From: Chara braunii
Taxonomy: Eukaryota > Streptophyta > Charophyceae > Charales > Characeae
DNA: 40,148 nt
Assembly: GCA_003427395.1 (NCBI GenBank)
Contig: BFEA01000009.1
Location: 1,466,721 to 1,506,868, forward strand
Direction of reading: 5' to 3'
A program made the translations under genes and the position numbers. The notes beneath the pieces were generated by a model. That model was given only the letters and a program-made list of their open reading frames with translations. It did no database searches and was not told the origin of the DNA. Every line of letters begins with the position of its first letter. The first letter of the stretch is position 1. This document shows positions 1 to 10,734 of this stretch, piece after piece.

Positions 1-67
1 CGTTCACGGAGGTGCGAACGTGTTCGCGTTCTCCCCCGAACGCGAACAACGTGCAACGCAGTTCTTC
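1..67. other. Non-homologous flank at the left edge of repeat copy A, with a hairpin
   Basis: Copies B and C continue outward from the base matching position 68 into their hairpin arrays, but these 67 bases are unrelated to that sequence. Positions 21-31 and 38-48 form a perfect 11-bp stem (GTTCGCGTTC against GAACGCGAAC plus a T-A pair) with a 6-base C-rich loop. An alternative stem pairs 14-19 with 22-27. No coding content is seen. Confidence 0.6.
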
Positions 68-220
68 ACTTACTTTTCTTTTCTTCTTGTTTTACCTGAC
101 TTACTGACTGATTTTCCCAACTTCCGGTGCCCAATCTGCCAGATGATTTAGGATCGTATAATATATATCAAATCTCTATATTTCGGTTGACCATTTTGTT
201 CATGGCTTATGACTGAGCTG

Positions 221-234
221 CCCTAACTTAAGGG
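221..234 (+). repeat. Single array-type hairpin unit in copy A
   Basis: The core CCCTAACTTAAGGG, preceded by GCTG and followed by TATG, is the same as the repeated core at 13258-14208. Copy A keeps only this last unit plus weaker relatives containing AACTTAG or AACTTAA between about 295 and 520; the rest of the array lies beyond its truncated left edge. Confidence 0.7.
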
Positions 235-2368
235 TATGCTCGGCCTTATGCGCGTGTCCCCCTCAGAAGAAACATACATAGAATTGAGTCTACGCAACTT
301 AGAATATTCCCAGCTCTGTCTTCAGCAACCCAAAAGAAACATCAGGATTTTGGGTCCTCCCAACTTAAGGTGTCCATCCTCCTATTCAGAAACCCCAGAA
401 AGAAACAAGTGACTGGACCGTCCAACTTAGGATAGGCCCAGCCCAAAAAGATCATACAGTCAGCCCAGCAAACATAAATAAAACATAGCACTGAACCCAC
501 ATCAACTTAGAGGATCTCAGCCTTGGGTTGACCCGGTCAAACACATGCAAAACACCTTCATCCCACCTTCCCCCCCAGTTCATTCCGGTTGAATTCTCTC
601 AAGGGATAATGTCTGATTTCTCACATACAATTGTTGATTACCTTTCACAATGCATATCCTGACATACATAATAATAAACGTAATATTCTCACATAGCCAT
701 ATTCAGATAACCCAGGGGATAACAAACAGGGGAAGGGATCACACGCGTCAAACGAAGTTATACGTAAGTGTTCCCTGCCTCCAGAACCCCGCCTGGGTCC
801 CGGCAGAGCTCTCGCAATCGGTGGGTGGACCTCCCACAAGGTCTTGATGCGGACCTACGGGTTGCAATCCCGCCTGCCGCCTTCCTCTCGTAGCCTTAGA
901 CTAGACTGAGGGTAAGAAGGATAAAAGTATAAATGTTTTAGACTAACAAATACAAGAGGGGTGCGCTCAGACTCGCCGGAGAGGGTCTTGTAGTCTTGAT
1001 TCGCCTGAGGGCCCCCGCAATGGCGGCCAATGACACGCAACATAATCAGCCGAGTCTCGACCAAAACGTATAATACCGGTCCCGTGACGTCTAAGGCTCT
1101 TTAAACAGCAGTAGCCGTCACGCTGAAAGGGGAACAACTCCGGTATACCGCTGCAGCAGCCTAAAAAAGTTCCACCTGCGCACAGCATGCAACTACAAAC
1201 CCCAAAAAGAACAGTAATGGTACAACCACTGTAGCAGCGGCATACAATGCGCAGGCATACGATGCGCATAGCAGCAGTCTATAGTGGGAACAGTGCCCCG
1301 TTCAGTAGCTATGCCTAAAGCAGTGCCCGACACAGTAACAGCGCCCAGGCTTTGTGTAACAGCAGCTTGCTCCACCAGGAATCGACACTTTGGCCGCATG
1401 GTAGGTACTCAACCGATATGCAGCTAGACGCAGAACGGAATGTAGCAAGCCTTGCCAGTCTGGTACGACGTCTGGGCACCGCGATAAGCCGTAGAGCACA
1501 CAACATCCGAAACCACCCAACCTGAAAGCATCGCTGTGTGGTTAGCCTTTAGTAGTAGCTACAGTCTGTTGGGATCCCCCACTGAAATTTACCGTGTGCA
1601 ACAACCTTAGTCAATCGTGTTGTACTTCGAGACAAGGTACTGCAAAGCTCAGTACAGAACCTTGTGTCAGACACAGCACTATCGGGACTCCGACAACAGC
1701 ACCTAGAAGCATTGCAGCCTTGCCCACACACACATCAATAACTCTTCTGTATACTATAACCATAATACTTCTGGCTACAACAACCGCATTGCTTCGGCGT
1801 AGTATGTGATGCACAACACAACAACGAACAGTGCTTCGCTCAATAAGTGTGCAACAAGGTACCTAATACACTTTTGTAACAAGGACAGAACCAGAATACA
1901 GGGCACTCAGCGAGGCAGCACTTCGTAGCAACTTGCGGCGATGCACAACGAACCACAGTACCGTACCTCCGCAGCCCACGTGAAACACGGTAGGCTTGGC
2001 GATGGACGACGCACCAACAGCTACGCGCCGACACAGCATCCAGGCCGAACACCCGCACATGCGATTGTCGACTACACAGCTCAATGGTTATACCAACGGA
2101 GGTCAACTAACCAGACTCGTTCACAAGCTGTATTCGAACTGGAGATCGGACATAACTGAACCTTAACCCCTCAATCCCTTAAGTACCTACTGTTTCTGGC
2201 GTGCTACCCAGACAAACTCTCCATCTGATAACGCCCCCCCTGCCTGTGCACCCGAGGCTGTTCAAACGCTTTGCCTGTTGAACCACTGCACGCCTCCACC
2301 AACATCCTTCCTGATTTCTCTACACAAACATACCGTCGGGCCCCATCCCGCATCGTCAGTTCACGTCA

Positions 2369-2591
2369 GTAAGTACCCTCTCTTCTCTCCCTCCTTTCCT
2401 ACTCTCGATCTTTCTCTCTCCCTCTCTCTCCCTCCGTGTTGTGTTGCGTGTTCTCACTGCCAACGCCTACCTCAACATGAGAGGGCTGTGATAGCGGCCC
2501 GTCATCAGCCAAGATGGTCTCAATGACGAACTGCACCGAACCCACGAGCAGCAGCGCAATCACCTCGCGTACCACGTCGATCGCGGTAAGT
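2369..2591 (+). promoter_or_regulatory. Two donor-like splice sites around a CT-rich tract (copy A)
   Basis: GTAAGT occurs at 2369-2374 and again at 2586-2591, on either side of a CT-rich run (about 2380-2435) and a short open stretch containing ATGAGAGG. Both sites are conserved in copy B (16319-16324, 16525-16530) and, inverted, in copy C. Conservation suggests an ancestral transcribed leader, but no matching acceptor and exon structure can be demonstrated. Confidence 0.3.
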
Positions 2592-3239
2592 GTCAAGCTC
2601 ACAATCAGTGATGGCTACCACCAGAACGATGCCCCTCCCCGCGCAGCCACCGGAACGGGGGGAGCGGACACCGAAGGCGGTGGTCGCTTTTGGGACTTCG
2701 TCACCGGTCCTGAGCAGCCGCGCGATCACCCCATCGAATCGACGAATTCGCCAATCACGCTAGATGAGGATGAACCTTTCTGCGAATTATGGGCGGGTAC
2801 ACTGCCAATTCCACATCGAAACTGTCGCGCAGCAATGCGCCGTGGTTCAACACCCCTTCTATTCGTCACGCACGCTTAGGCAGACGAGGATGGATCTTCT
2901 ACTATAAGACGACCGAATGCACATCATACAATATGACCTCCTATAATCTCGATTCGGATGAATCTTTCGCTGAATCGTGGAAAGATTCATCCACCCATTT
3001 CTGAGGCTACTACACCCGCCCTCGACTTTTGTAGTGATCGATCCACTGCACCAATCTCGACTCTAACTACACCACCCAGCTCGCCCTGCCCAAGAGCTAC
3101 CGATCAGCCTTGCCTCTCCCAGCCAAATCCTTCCGAGAAGCAATCGGTCGTGCATTCATCCTGCCATCTTCTTAGTCACAGTCGGGCGCAACTCCTATCA
3201 TTCGCATGTCAAACTCTATCCACTAACACTAGAAGCTAA
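2514..3239 (+). pseudogene. Decayed coding block 1 of repeat R (copy A), unknown protein
   Basis: Protein-like sequence runs through three frames broken by stops. Frame one (2514-2879) includes FWDFVTGPEQPRDHP and then LDEDEPFCELWAG. A second frame (2789-3004) contains LDSDESFAESWKDS, a second version of the same acidic D-E/S-F-x-E-x-W motif. A third stretch (about 3070-3173) includes LPAKSFREAIGRAF. Copies B and C show the same pieces, so this is a shared ancestral reading frame rather than chance. I do not recognise the family. A structural protein of a retroelement or a captured host exon are both possible. Confidence 0.4.
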
Positions 3240-3404
3240 CTTCATAATCTGACTCGCAGCTACCAAAAACCCCCGTTTATCACTTCGCTTCCCTCGATTT
3301 CATTAAAAGTAGAGCGAGAAATCGTTTTTCTCGTTTTCTGCCATGGCCTTTTCCACCATCTCTCCGCGCACACTTCTCTCTAACCTCTCGTTCTACTAAC
3401 TCTC

Positions 3405-4200
3405 ATGCTAACCCGCTTGCGTAGTCGGGGTCGCCCACCCCAGAAACCCCAAGCTCAGTCCTCCACTCGGGCGATTTCATTCTGGAGTGGTCGAGTTATG
3501 AACCTTCCTCCTCACAGTTCTCAGCTTCTCGCTCACCATGTTCATCTCCACTTTCGAGTGCACCTGGCGCTGACCCCCCGTCCAGGTTCACTCTGTCCCT
3601 TCTGCCCCATCCGCTGGCTTCGTCCTTAGAGCCTCTTTTTCCATCTCCATCCCCCCGATCCGATGCTCCCTCTCCTTCGCCCCCGCCGTCTGCCGTATCT
3701 CCCTAGTGCCTCTCTTCGTTCGCTCTTCTTCACAGGTTAGCGCAGCCCACTAGCCCGTCGCTCCCTCATCAGCGCAGCAGATCGGTACAAGAGTTCCGAC
3801 TATCCTACAACAATCCTCAGAGGGAACAACCACTAGGCAATTGGATTAGTCTTTCGTCCCTATACCCACGCTCGTCTCTCCGCCATTCCCAACCATGAAC
3901 GCACCTGGTGCAAAACCCTGTCCAGGTTCATTCTTCTGTTATTGTTGTCTCTGCTCTCGTTGTGCAGCGCTCTCCTGCGCTCTCTCTTTCTCCTCTAATC
4001 CTCCCTCTCACTACTTCTCCCCCACTAGTCTGCGCCGGACAGCACTCACCATGGCAAACGAAGATAGAGCTCGGCCCCTCTACTTATGCGAGTCAGCCTT
4101 GTGCAGGGGCCAAGCTAATCTTCCCTGTATCGTTCCAATTTTAACGGATGTCCCGAAGGACTGTACCTAGGCAACAGTTCGTGGTGTATCCACCGGACAA
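3405..4200 (+). pseudogene. Decayed coding block 2 of repeat R (copy A), unknown
   Basis: This is a C/T-rich region translating to Ser/Pro-rich, low-complexity peptides in competing frames, followed by a better conserved stretch around ATG 4051 (MANEDRARPLYLCES). Copy B keeps the same ATG at 17914 and copy C keeps it inverted. Stops and frame changes differ between copies. The block ends just before an A/T-rich tract. No domain is recognised and the Ser/Pro-rich part may simply be a C-rich untranslated leader. Confidence 0.25.
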
Positions 4201-4903
4201 GGCCGCAGGGCCCCACCGCAGGTCCCAAAGGAAAAAATAAAAAATTAGGAAAAAATTAAAAATTAAAATTAAAATTAAAACTTAGAGATAGAAAATAGTA
4301 AAAAAGAAAAACGGGTGGGGGAGGGGCCCGCTAGTACTTGGTCCTTTCTCCCGGGCCCGCGGCCGACTCCCCTCAGCAAAACCAAGGGCGATAGTCTCGC
4401 GGGACCCTCAACCCCTCGATTCACTCCAAAGTTCGCTCCTATATTGCTCCGCTGCTCGCTGCTGGCCTCAATCCCGGGATCCACCTCGTGAAAGTCTAGT
4501 GACGTAACCTATAGGGCTAAGCCCAAGCCTGACATAACTGCATGCCAACTTCACTATAAAGAGTATTTTCAGCTAGGCCGGCCTGCAGCAGCGTGCTATA
4601 GGCCATCAGTTGACTCATTGCCTACGCCTCAGGCCCTGCAATGCCGCACTTGGCTGTCTTGGGGGCAAGGCTCCACTTGGCCCACCACGCATGCCTGCTC
4701 TGCGACGGTACAGCTGTGGGTCATGCCTCTCATAGCCGCCACAACGCCCCTTTTCCGCCCTCCTGCAGAAGAAGCCCCGACTGCACTCTAGTTTGTTCCA
4801 TCCTTACTTGGCTTTCGCGGCGGCCCCTGCTATTATCGCGGCATGGTCAACCTAGTGCCTGCGAATATTTCACACGGCGCCGCTCTGAACGTCGGCCTTT
4901 AGT

Positions 4904-5366
4904 GAGAGAAGGTTAACAACAGTCGTATTTTTTATCACCACTTCAGAACACCCTTCACCACCTCAGGATGCAGGCTGCCTAAACAGGTGGTTTTCAGGTT
5001 CTTCGGACCTTTCACCACTTCAGGACCATTCAGGTCTGAAAATCCTGAATGGTCCTGAAGTGGTGAAAGCTCCGAAGACCCTGAAAACCACCTGTTTAGG
5101 CAGGCTGCATCCTCAAGTGGTGAAGGGTGGTTTTTATGCTCTTCGGACCTTTCACCACTTCAAGACCATTCAGGATTTTCAGACTGCCCTAAACTCTCAC
5201 TTGACCACTTCACCTTTCACCACTTCAGGATGCAACCTGCCTAAACAGGTGGTTTTCAGGGTCGGACCTTTCACCACTTCAGGACCATTTAGGATTTTTG
5301 GATTGCCCAAAACTCTCACTTCAGAATTTTCATTCCTGAATTTTTAACCACCCGATAACCGCTTGT
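4904..5366. mobile_element. 463-bp fold-back insertion inside copy A, 9-bp target duplication
   Basis: Copies B and C run uninterrupted through this point. In A the sequence is split by 463 bp flanked by GCCTTTAGT (4895-4903) and GCCTCTAGT (5367-5375), an 8-of-9 match; the empty site in B is GCCTCTAGT. The ends share GGTTA in inverted orientation. The interior is built from repeats of TTCACCACTTCAGG and its complement, plus a long hairpin, with no coding capacity. A 9-bp duplication is the size made by Mutator-like transposases, so a non-autonomous MULE-type fold-back element is my inference. Confidence 0.6.
4951..5127. repeat. 84-bp-arm hairpin in the fold-back insertion
   Basis: Arms 4951-5034 and 5044-5127 are reverse complements around a 9-base loop. 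I counted three mismatches in the inner 70 bp. Transcribed or single-stranded, this would form a long, nearly perfect duplex, a natural small-RNA precursor shape. Confidence 0.85.
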
Positions 5367-5682
5367 GCCTCTAGTAAGTCAGACAACATCCTCCCCTAGT
5401 CACATCCGTACCTGGTCAACGCGACGCTGCCCGTAACTTTGCCCGTGCGTGCGAGGCTGCGACTGCCTCAGAAAATTTAGCCTGACCCTTTCTCGTCCTA
5501 CCGGCGTCTCATAGTCTTCCTTGATCAATCGCATGGTCCGGCTAACGCGTGTCCGCGAAGCACACGCTCACACACTTTGTAATCAACATAAATGAGATGC
5601 ACCCCAAGGTATCGTCAGGCACGTTCTTCCTGTAAGCTGCAAATATGTACCCAAATACTCTGTAAGGGTGTTCGGGCCGACA

Positions 5683-7702
5683 TTTTTCCGGACTTTATTA
5701 AGCGACGTCCTCGTCGCATCGAATAATCAAAGCTATAAACACAACCACATCTGCTGACGAGGAAGTAACCATTCCGATTCACTAGCTCGACTCCGTTCGA
5801 GGTATTCTTATCAGCCTGCTTCGGTCACGGTGTTCCACTGCCAGGGTTCCAACCTAGGTCTCCCACTTCCTGGCCTCGGAGTTAGGGGATACTTTGTTCC
5901 GTACTACACCGTAATACCCGCTCCCAGGTAGTAGGTTGATAGTCCTCTCCCTTCGTCGTAGACATCTGCCGGTTCACCGTTGGGTGTCCTGTTTAGTCAT
6001 CGTCCCTCGTATGGGGTCATAACTTAAGACGTGGGCCCTAACCAAGACCTCTTAAAATGCGGGGCACCTTTAGTCCCCTAAATGGTAATGTTTACCATCT
6101 CAAATATTCAATCATAACAAATGTCCAACCTGGAGTCTAACACAGGCGGCCTCGGGTCTCCATCCTGGTCCACCATGGAACGGTCGATCAAGCCGAACCC
6201 ACAGCTCATCGCGTTGTTATGTAACGATGGTGCCCTCATTGGTTACGCAACGATAAGCAACTCTTCCTATCTTTGTACCCCGAAGGGTCCCGACTCTTGA
6301 CTTAATCGACCCCAACGACCTTCCCTCTAGCTAAACCTCTCCGGGTGGCCGACCCTTCAAGACTTAACCTTCGGTAAACCATGGTCCCGCTGCCAGGTTG
6401 CGCCCACGCTGGGAGTAAGGTTCTACAGTTCCAGCGATACTAAGTATAGCCCCTTAGCTTGGCCTCGTAAAATATGTCCTTGAGACTGACTCCATTGTGG
6501 TCTGGCATTTTCTTCCAAACTTTAAGAATAAACAAAGGATCACATACCAACTGCCCACGAGACAACATGGAGGGATAGTGTCTTTCTCAATCATTTCAAC
6601 AAATTCCTCAGTAACTCTACATGGTCGTGCCTCCCTTACTTTGATCAACAGTAGGAAATGTTGCACATCTTTTTAGGGGCATCTCTCAAAATATTTTTCA
6701 AAGTTCCATCATAATTGCCAGAAATTTCCATCCATTATTCTCACAAAATATTTGGCCTTTCCTCGTCAGACTTTACATACACACAAATATTTATCATCAC
6801 TATAGCATCTCTCTTGAGTGCTCTCACAATTTTCATCCTTTCAAGAAAGTCCAATCGGCCATGGGGTTTTCCTCTCTCTTTTCTAAGTCACACAGAAGAC
6901 ACAACTTTGGTTGTGCCCTTTCCGTTCATCATCATTCCATCTGGACAAAACACATCACGTCATCTCTTTCTCAAAATCTGAGAGCACTTTCTCCTATTGT
7001 ACTTTGGGCTCCACTGTCACTAGGACCAGGGTGCGCAAGCGAAGCGGGAGAAAGCGCAGATCAGTTCATTTCACAGCATTCATCTCATCACACCATCATT
7101 CATATGGGCAAGTCCACAACTGAGAGTGAGTGTGACACACCATACACAACAAAAAACAAGGTTTGAGACTCACATATGCACACAGGATATGGGACCCTGC
7201 AATAAGCAAAGGCTCCTGTCCTTATCGAGGATCAAAGTAGTGTACAAAGAGTTCAAATATCAAACACAGGATCATAGTATCCAACAAAGAATCAGGGTAT
7301 CCAAGTGCCAATATATAAAAAATCCGATAGTCACTCCATACTCAGGAGCGTCACTCTGCTCTAGAGGACAAGTGACCCATAACTCTACACAGAGGTATTA
7401 ACACTCCACACCACACTAACAAAAAAAAAGAAAAATAGTCAGAATTATACACAGTGTTATCTTATGTACGAAAAACCTATAAGTCTATAACACGAAAATA
7501 TATATCTCACAATTGACTTAACTTGCTGATGCACATGGGTCTAATCCAATCCTCCATGTATCCCTCTATGTACAAGCAACCATCATTCAAAGAGTCAGAG
7601 ACGTCTCACATATATTAAACTTTAGACCTTTCTGAACCTTATTAGAAGAATCTTACTCCTGATCACTCATGACCACCTGCAGCTGCCTATATAACTGCAC
7701 TC
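5683..7702. other. Unassigned 2-kb stretch, no recognisable gene
   Basis: This lies between the sharp edge of repeat R and the gag relic. On the minus strand an AATAAA lies a few bases from the R edge. A minus-strand stretch near 6440-6666 looks weakly protein-like (KVWKKMPDHNGVSLKD in one frame, with stops). A region near 7000-7600 is A/C-rich with many CACA runs. It could be the 3' remainder of the minus-strand retroelement, but no protease, RT or integrase motif is visible. Confidence 0.4.
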
Positions 7703-9894
7703 TCACCCCATCACGAGTCTTAGGAACCAGAATTTCATTCCTCTCTCTCCATACCCCAGATGACTCTCTGCTAACCGACCCATTTGCCTCATCCTTGAGA
7801 CTCTTGGGGCAGTCGTCAGATCGATGCTTGCCCTTCTTGCAGTAGAAGCATTTGCCAACCTTCTTTTACGACATCTTGTCTCTTTCCTGCGAAGGTACTG
7901 ATGACGGGACTGTTGAGATCTTGCTTGTGGCTTCCTGCTGAGGGATCTCTGGGGGAATGGGGCATGTCGCTCTGTCATCTGCTTGCATCACTTGCTCGCC
8001 GACACGTCCCTCTGGCCGCGAACCAGTGGCCCAAGACCCCAATGCGTCCCGCAGACTTGCAACCAGAGACATATCCTAAGGTATAGCCGATTCCTGACAG
8101 TCTCTCAAGTCCCTCCTTGACTCAGCCTCCACCATGGTCCGACCCACACTCTCCTGACCTTCCTGTTGCCTCACGGTCTCTTTGTAAGTTGTAGGTAGAT
8201 ACACTTCAGCTCCCACGGCCTCTGCTGGTGGCCTCTCTTCTGACATTGCCGCCTCCTATCCAAGTGTTAGGCCAAAACCGACATCCTTTACTCAAATCCT
8301 CCTACCTTTGAGTTTCTCACAGCCAACTCTCCTCTCGGCTCCAACATTTCCTTATCTATCAGGGGAATCTCCTCGCCCTCCTGCTAATCCGCCCTTTCTT
8401 CTTCCTTCTGGCATCTGAAGGCTTCTGCTGCAGGTCGTTCCCTGATCTCAAATGCTTGGACCTCTGTTCAGTCCCCCATTGCAGTCAGGGCCTGTGACGT
8501 ACACTTGGCCTCAAGGTCTTGTATCCTCTTCTCTCACTCTGCCTCCTTTGCTTGAAAGGAAATCTGTTGTGCCTGTAAGTAGACCCTCAGGATATCATTG
8601 ACCGTGTTGAGGGTCTGGTTGACTTGCCTGACGGCCTCGCTCTTTGCCCAAACCTTCTCCATATCTGCTTTCACAGCCTCCACCTCTTTGCTCTGCCTTC
8701 TCAATTCCTTCTTCAAGTCTTCAATCTCTCTTTCTCATTCCACCCTCTGGCCATATACCTTTTGTGCAACTTTCGTCAATTTCTCTCCGACCTTCTGATC
8801 CGAGACTCTGGTGGCTGTGAAGCCTTCCGTCATCATGCCCCTTAGGTTGAGTAGGTCTGTAGAGACCACCTTGACCCCCATCTCATGATGATGCCCTCCG
8901 GACCTTCCTGCAGCATCCATCAGCTTGTCAAAGTTGACCCATACCTCGGAGGGAAGGTCCTCCTCCTGAGTGCAAGTGCCCTGTCCACTCTTGCCATCCA
9001 CCACCTCAGACTCTTTTCTCTGCTGCATCCTCTCATGGAGCTCTGCAAGGTTCTTCATCCTAAGCTGAACTTTGATCTCTTGATCCCTTGCCGCTCTCTC
9101 TTTCCTGTCCAGTTCCTTTTCCTGGGCAGACAACTCCTCCTTGTGCTCTTGCACATGTGGCTCATGAGGCATGTATGGCTCTATGCCTGGCATGGGACAA
9201 TCCACCTCCCCCTGAGCAGGTTGTGGAGGCACCCTTGGACCACCTGACCCTCCTGCTCTCTCGTGCCTATGTTAGTTTTTGAGGCTAAGGCTCCTCTTCC
9301 TCCTCCTCTTCCTCCTCTTGCACCACCGCCTTCTTCGCTTTGAATCCCCTGAGTCTGCGGTGCCGCCATAGCTTTTCTTGCTGCCTTTGCCTCTTTTTCT
9401 GCATCGAGTCGGGCAACAACATCCTCTACCATCTTCTTAAAGTCTCTCCCGTCACTCGTCGTGGCATCCAATCCTGGGACTTTTCTTGCCATCTTCTCGA
9501 ATGTCGTCACGAAAACCCCCACCGTGGAGAACTCATCTCTCTTTAACATTTCCAGGTCTGTCTTCGTCAGCAGACCATCCCCTAGCTTGAAGCGCCTTTG
9601 CATCCCTCCTTTGAACTTGGCCCAATCTCCTCCTGCTCCGACAACCACTTTCATTATCTCGGGCCGGATCCCCCACCAGATATATCTGGGCAGAGACTTG
9701 AACTTATCTTCCTCAGGTACCTCGGTTGTAACTTGTTCCAACAGCTCCAGCCATTTAGACACCCTTTCCCCTTTAAACAGGAAGAGGTAAACTTTTGGTA
9801 CTTATAGTCGTGTCAGCTCTCTTTTCTCAATAGCTTAAACGAAATCCTCCGACGTAGTAGCCACGTCTCGCTCGATTCCATCGGCGTCCGACAT
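7703..9894 (-). pseudogene. gag: Ty3/gypsy-type gag relic with CCHC zinc knuckle
   Basis: Gag is the structural protein that packages retrotransposon RNA in cytoplasmic particles. Reading leftward: ATG at 9894 (MSDADGIERD), a capsid-like part around 9762-9480 (SKWLELLEQV, FKSLPRYIWW, FVTTFEKMARKVPG), a Gly/Arg-rich linker, a charged coiled-coil-like part (9232-8534, rich in EKELDRKERAARDQE-type heptads) and the knuckle CFYCKKGKHRSDDC (7809-7850), a C-x2-C-x4-H-x4-C nucleic-acid-binding motif. The frame shifts several times, and a TAA (7866-7868) sits just before the knuckle, so it is dead. Compared with the copy at 19551-20224 it lacks 189 bp at about 9470. PBS and LTR follow in correct order upstream. 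No pol follows downstream. Confidence 0.85.
7809..7850 (-). other. CCHC zinc knuckle of gag relic
   Basis: The residues CFYCKKGKHRSDDC, followed by PK, are an exact retroviral-type knuckle spacing. The knuckle stays intact although the frame around it is broken. Confidence 0.9.
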
Positions 9895-10210
9895 CTTTAT
9901 CTTTTTTTTTGCTAACCAACCTGTTAGGAAAAAGATAGCCCATCAGACAATTTGTCAAGTTCTAAGGGACTTGTCATAATTCTTATCTAGCCATTTCACC
10001 TCTAAGTTCAGCCAATCAATCTACTATTAGTTTCTCAAAACCTCGGACACAACCTTAAGCCGCATTTCTAATCACTTAGTCTTATTATTACCTCATACAC
10101 AATCCTCTAATATAAGAAAATCCAAACCATAAGCTTGTGTCGTTTTGCCTAGATCATCAGCCTGCACTTAACCTGGGTTCGTTCTCTTAAGGACCCCGAT
10201 AGGCAGTCGA
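9895..10210 (-). other. Untranslated leader between PBS and gag
   Basis: 316 bp between the primer-binding site and the gag ATG, with a run of A residues just before the ATG. It matches 20225-20540 closely, which defines the same leader in the second element. No coding sequence is seen. Confidence 0.65.
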
Positions 10211-10230
10211 GATCCCCGGCAACGGCGCCA
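10211..10230 (-). promoter_or_regulatory. Primer-binding site, tRNA-Asp type
   Basis: Minus strand TGGCGCCGTTGCCGGGGATC is the reverse complement of the last 20 bases (including CCA) of plant tRNA-Asp(GUC), as I recall that tRNA; the match then stops. It lies two bases inside the LTR edge, the standard position, and fixes element polarity as leftward. Confidence 0.9.
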
Positions 10231-10232
10231 CC

Positions 10233-10415
10233 TGTCGAGCGCATCGGTCCCGCACGGATACCCTCTCGGCCGCGTCACGCAGGATTTTGCAGGACTTGTC
10301 ACGGAGAGCGTTTGCCGCTCCGACCGAGTGCGCCAACCGTATCTCTCGCAAGCCCCTACGACAGGAAAGGGTCGAGCGAGGCACGGCTCACCTCCACCTG
10401 CGGGAGCTGTCACCA
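10233..10415 (-). repeat. 5' LTR (183 bp) of the gag element
   Basis: Read on the minus strand it starts TGGTGACAG and ends CTCGACA, so it has TG...CA ends, and is followed by the PBS. A second copy at 20563-20745 has the same length with about 15 differences. Both lose similarity exactly at this outer edge (TCCCT here, TGACG there), confirming the boundary. No partner 3' LTR is found in the window, so target duplications cannot be verified. Confidence 0.85.
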
Positions 10416-10525
10416 TCCCTTAGATGAACGTATCCCTGCTGAGCTACGAAACCACATGCGAAAGCTTTTTGTATGCAATTGCTGAGGTGGCCCAACCGAG
10501 GGCATTTCTCGTTCGCTGTAGCATA
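10416..10525 (+). pseudogene. C-terminal tail of pol relic (left arm)
   Basis: The frame reads PAELRNHMRKLFVCNC, then a TGA, then GGPTEGISRSL and a stop. The right arm has PAELRNYMRKFFVCNC continuing through CGG (Arg) instead of TGA to the same end, at the C terminus of its RT-RNase H ORF. Here the rest of pol is missing: similarity stops within a few codons of the LTR edge at 10415, so the gag element, or a later recombination at its LTR, replaced it. Confidence 0.75.
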
Positions 10526-10734
10526 GGGGGTACGCGTGGTCGAACGCCCAAGAATCGAACCCGCGCGAGAATCGACGTTCTGGGGGGCTGACGTCCCAAA
10601 CGCAACTCAACGTCGGTCGACTAGGACGCATCCACGCGTTACACCACAACACTCACATCTACCCACACATAACCCATGGAAAAACACAAAACAAAACCCC
10701 ACAAACAACACCACAACATTACAACACTCCTAGT
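10526..10734. other. Downstream of pol tail, no gene
   Basis: Conserved in both arms. It contains a GGGTTCGATTC-like box on the minus strand (about 10550) reminiscent of a tRNA B box, then an A/C-rich stretch. No cloverleaf could be folded, so no RNA gene is called. Confidence 0.4.

Larger units (their letters stand above)
68..5682 (+). repeat. Repeat R, copy A (direct relative to copy B)
   Basis: This segment matches 14041-19035 (copy B, same strand) and 28336-33450 (copy C, opposite strand) along its length, with scattered substitutions and small indels. The right edge is sharp: all three copies end in GTTCGGGCCGACA and then A diverges from B and C. Seen inside: one array-type hairpin near 221-234, a long stretch without clear coding (540-2250), pyrimidine-rich tracts with GTAAGT donor-like sites, two blocks of decayed coding sequence, an A/T-rich tract near 4235-4280 and a TATAAAG near 4555. 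Unlike B and C it carries a 463-bp insertion. I could not identify the class of element; the terminus reads TGTCGG on the other strand, as an LTR end might. Confidence 0.85.

Noticed and set aside
5060-5347. 95-residue ORF in the fold-back insertion
   Set aside because: It is a translation of the hairpin repeats and is absent from the empty-site copies.
5810-5880. Possible SINE B box (GGTTGGAACCC, minus strand)
   Set aside because: One word only; no A box or repeat partner in the window.
10535-10650. tRNA-like sequence (minus strand) with GGGTTCGATTC
   Set aside because: The T-stem pairs poorly and no complementary acceptor arm was found at the right distance; the right-arm copy gives no better fold.
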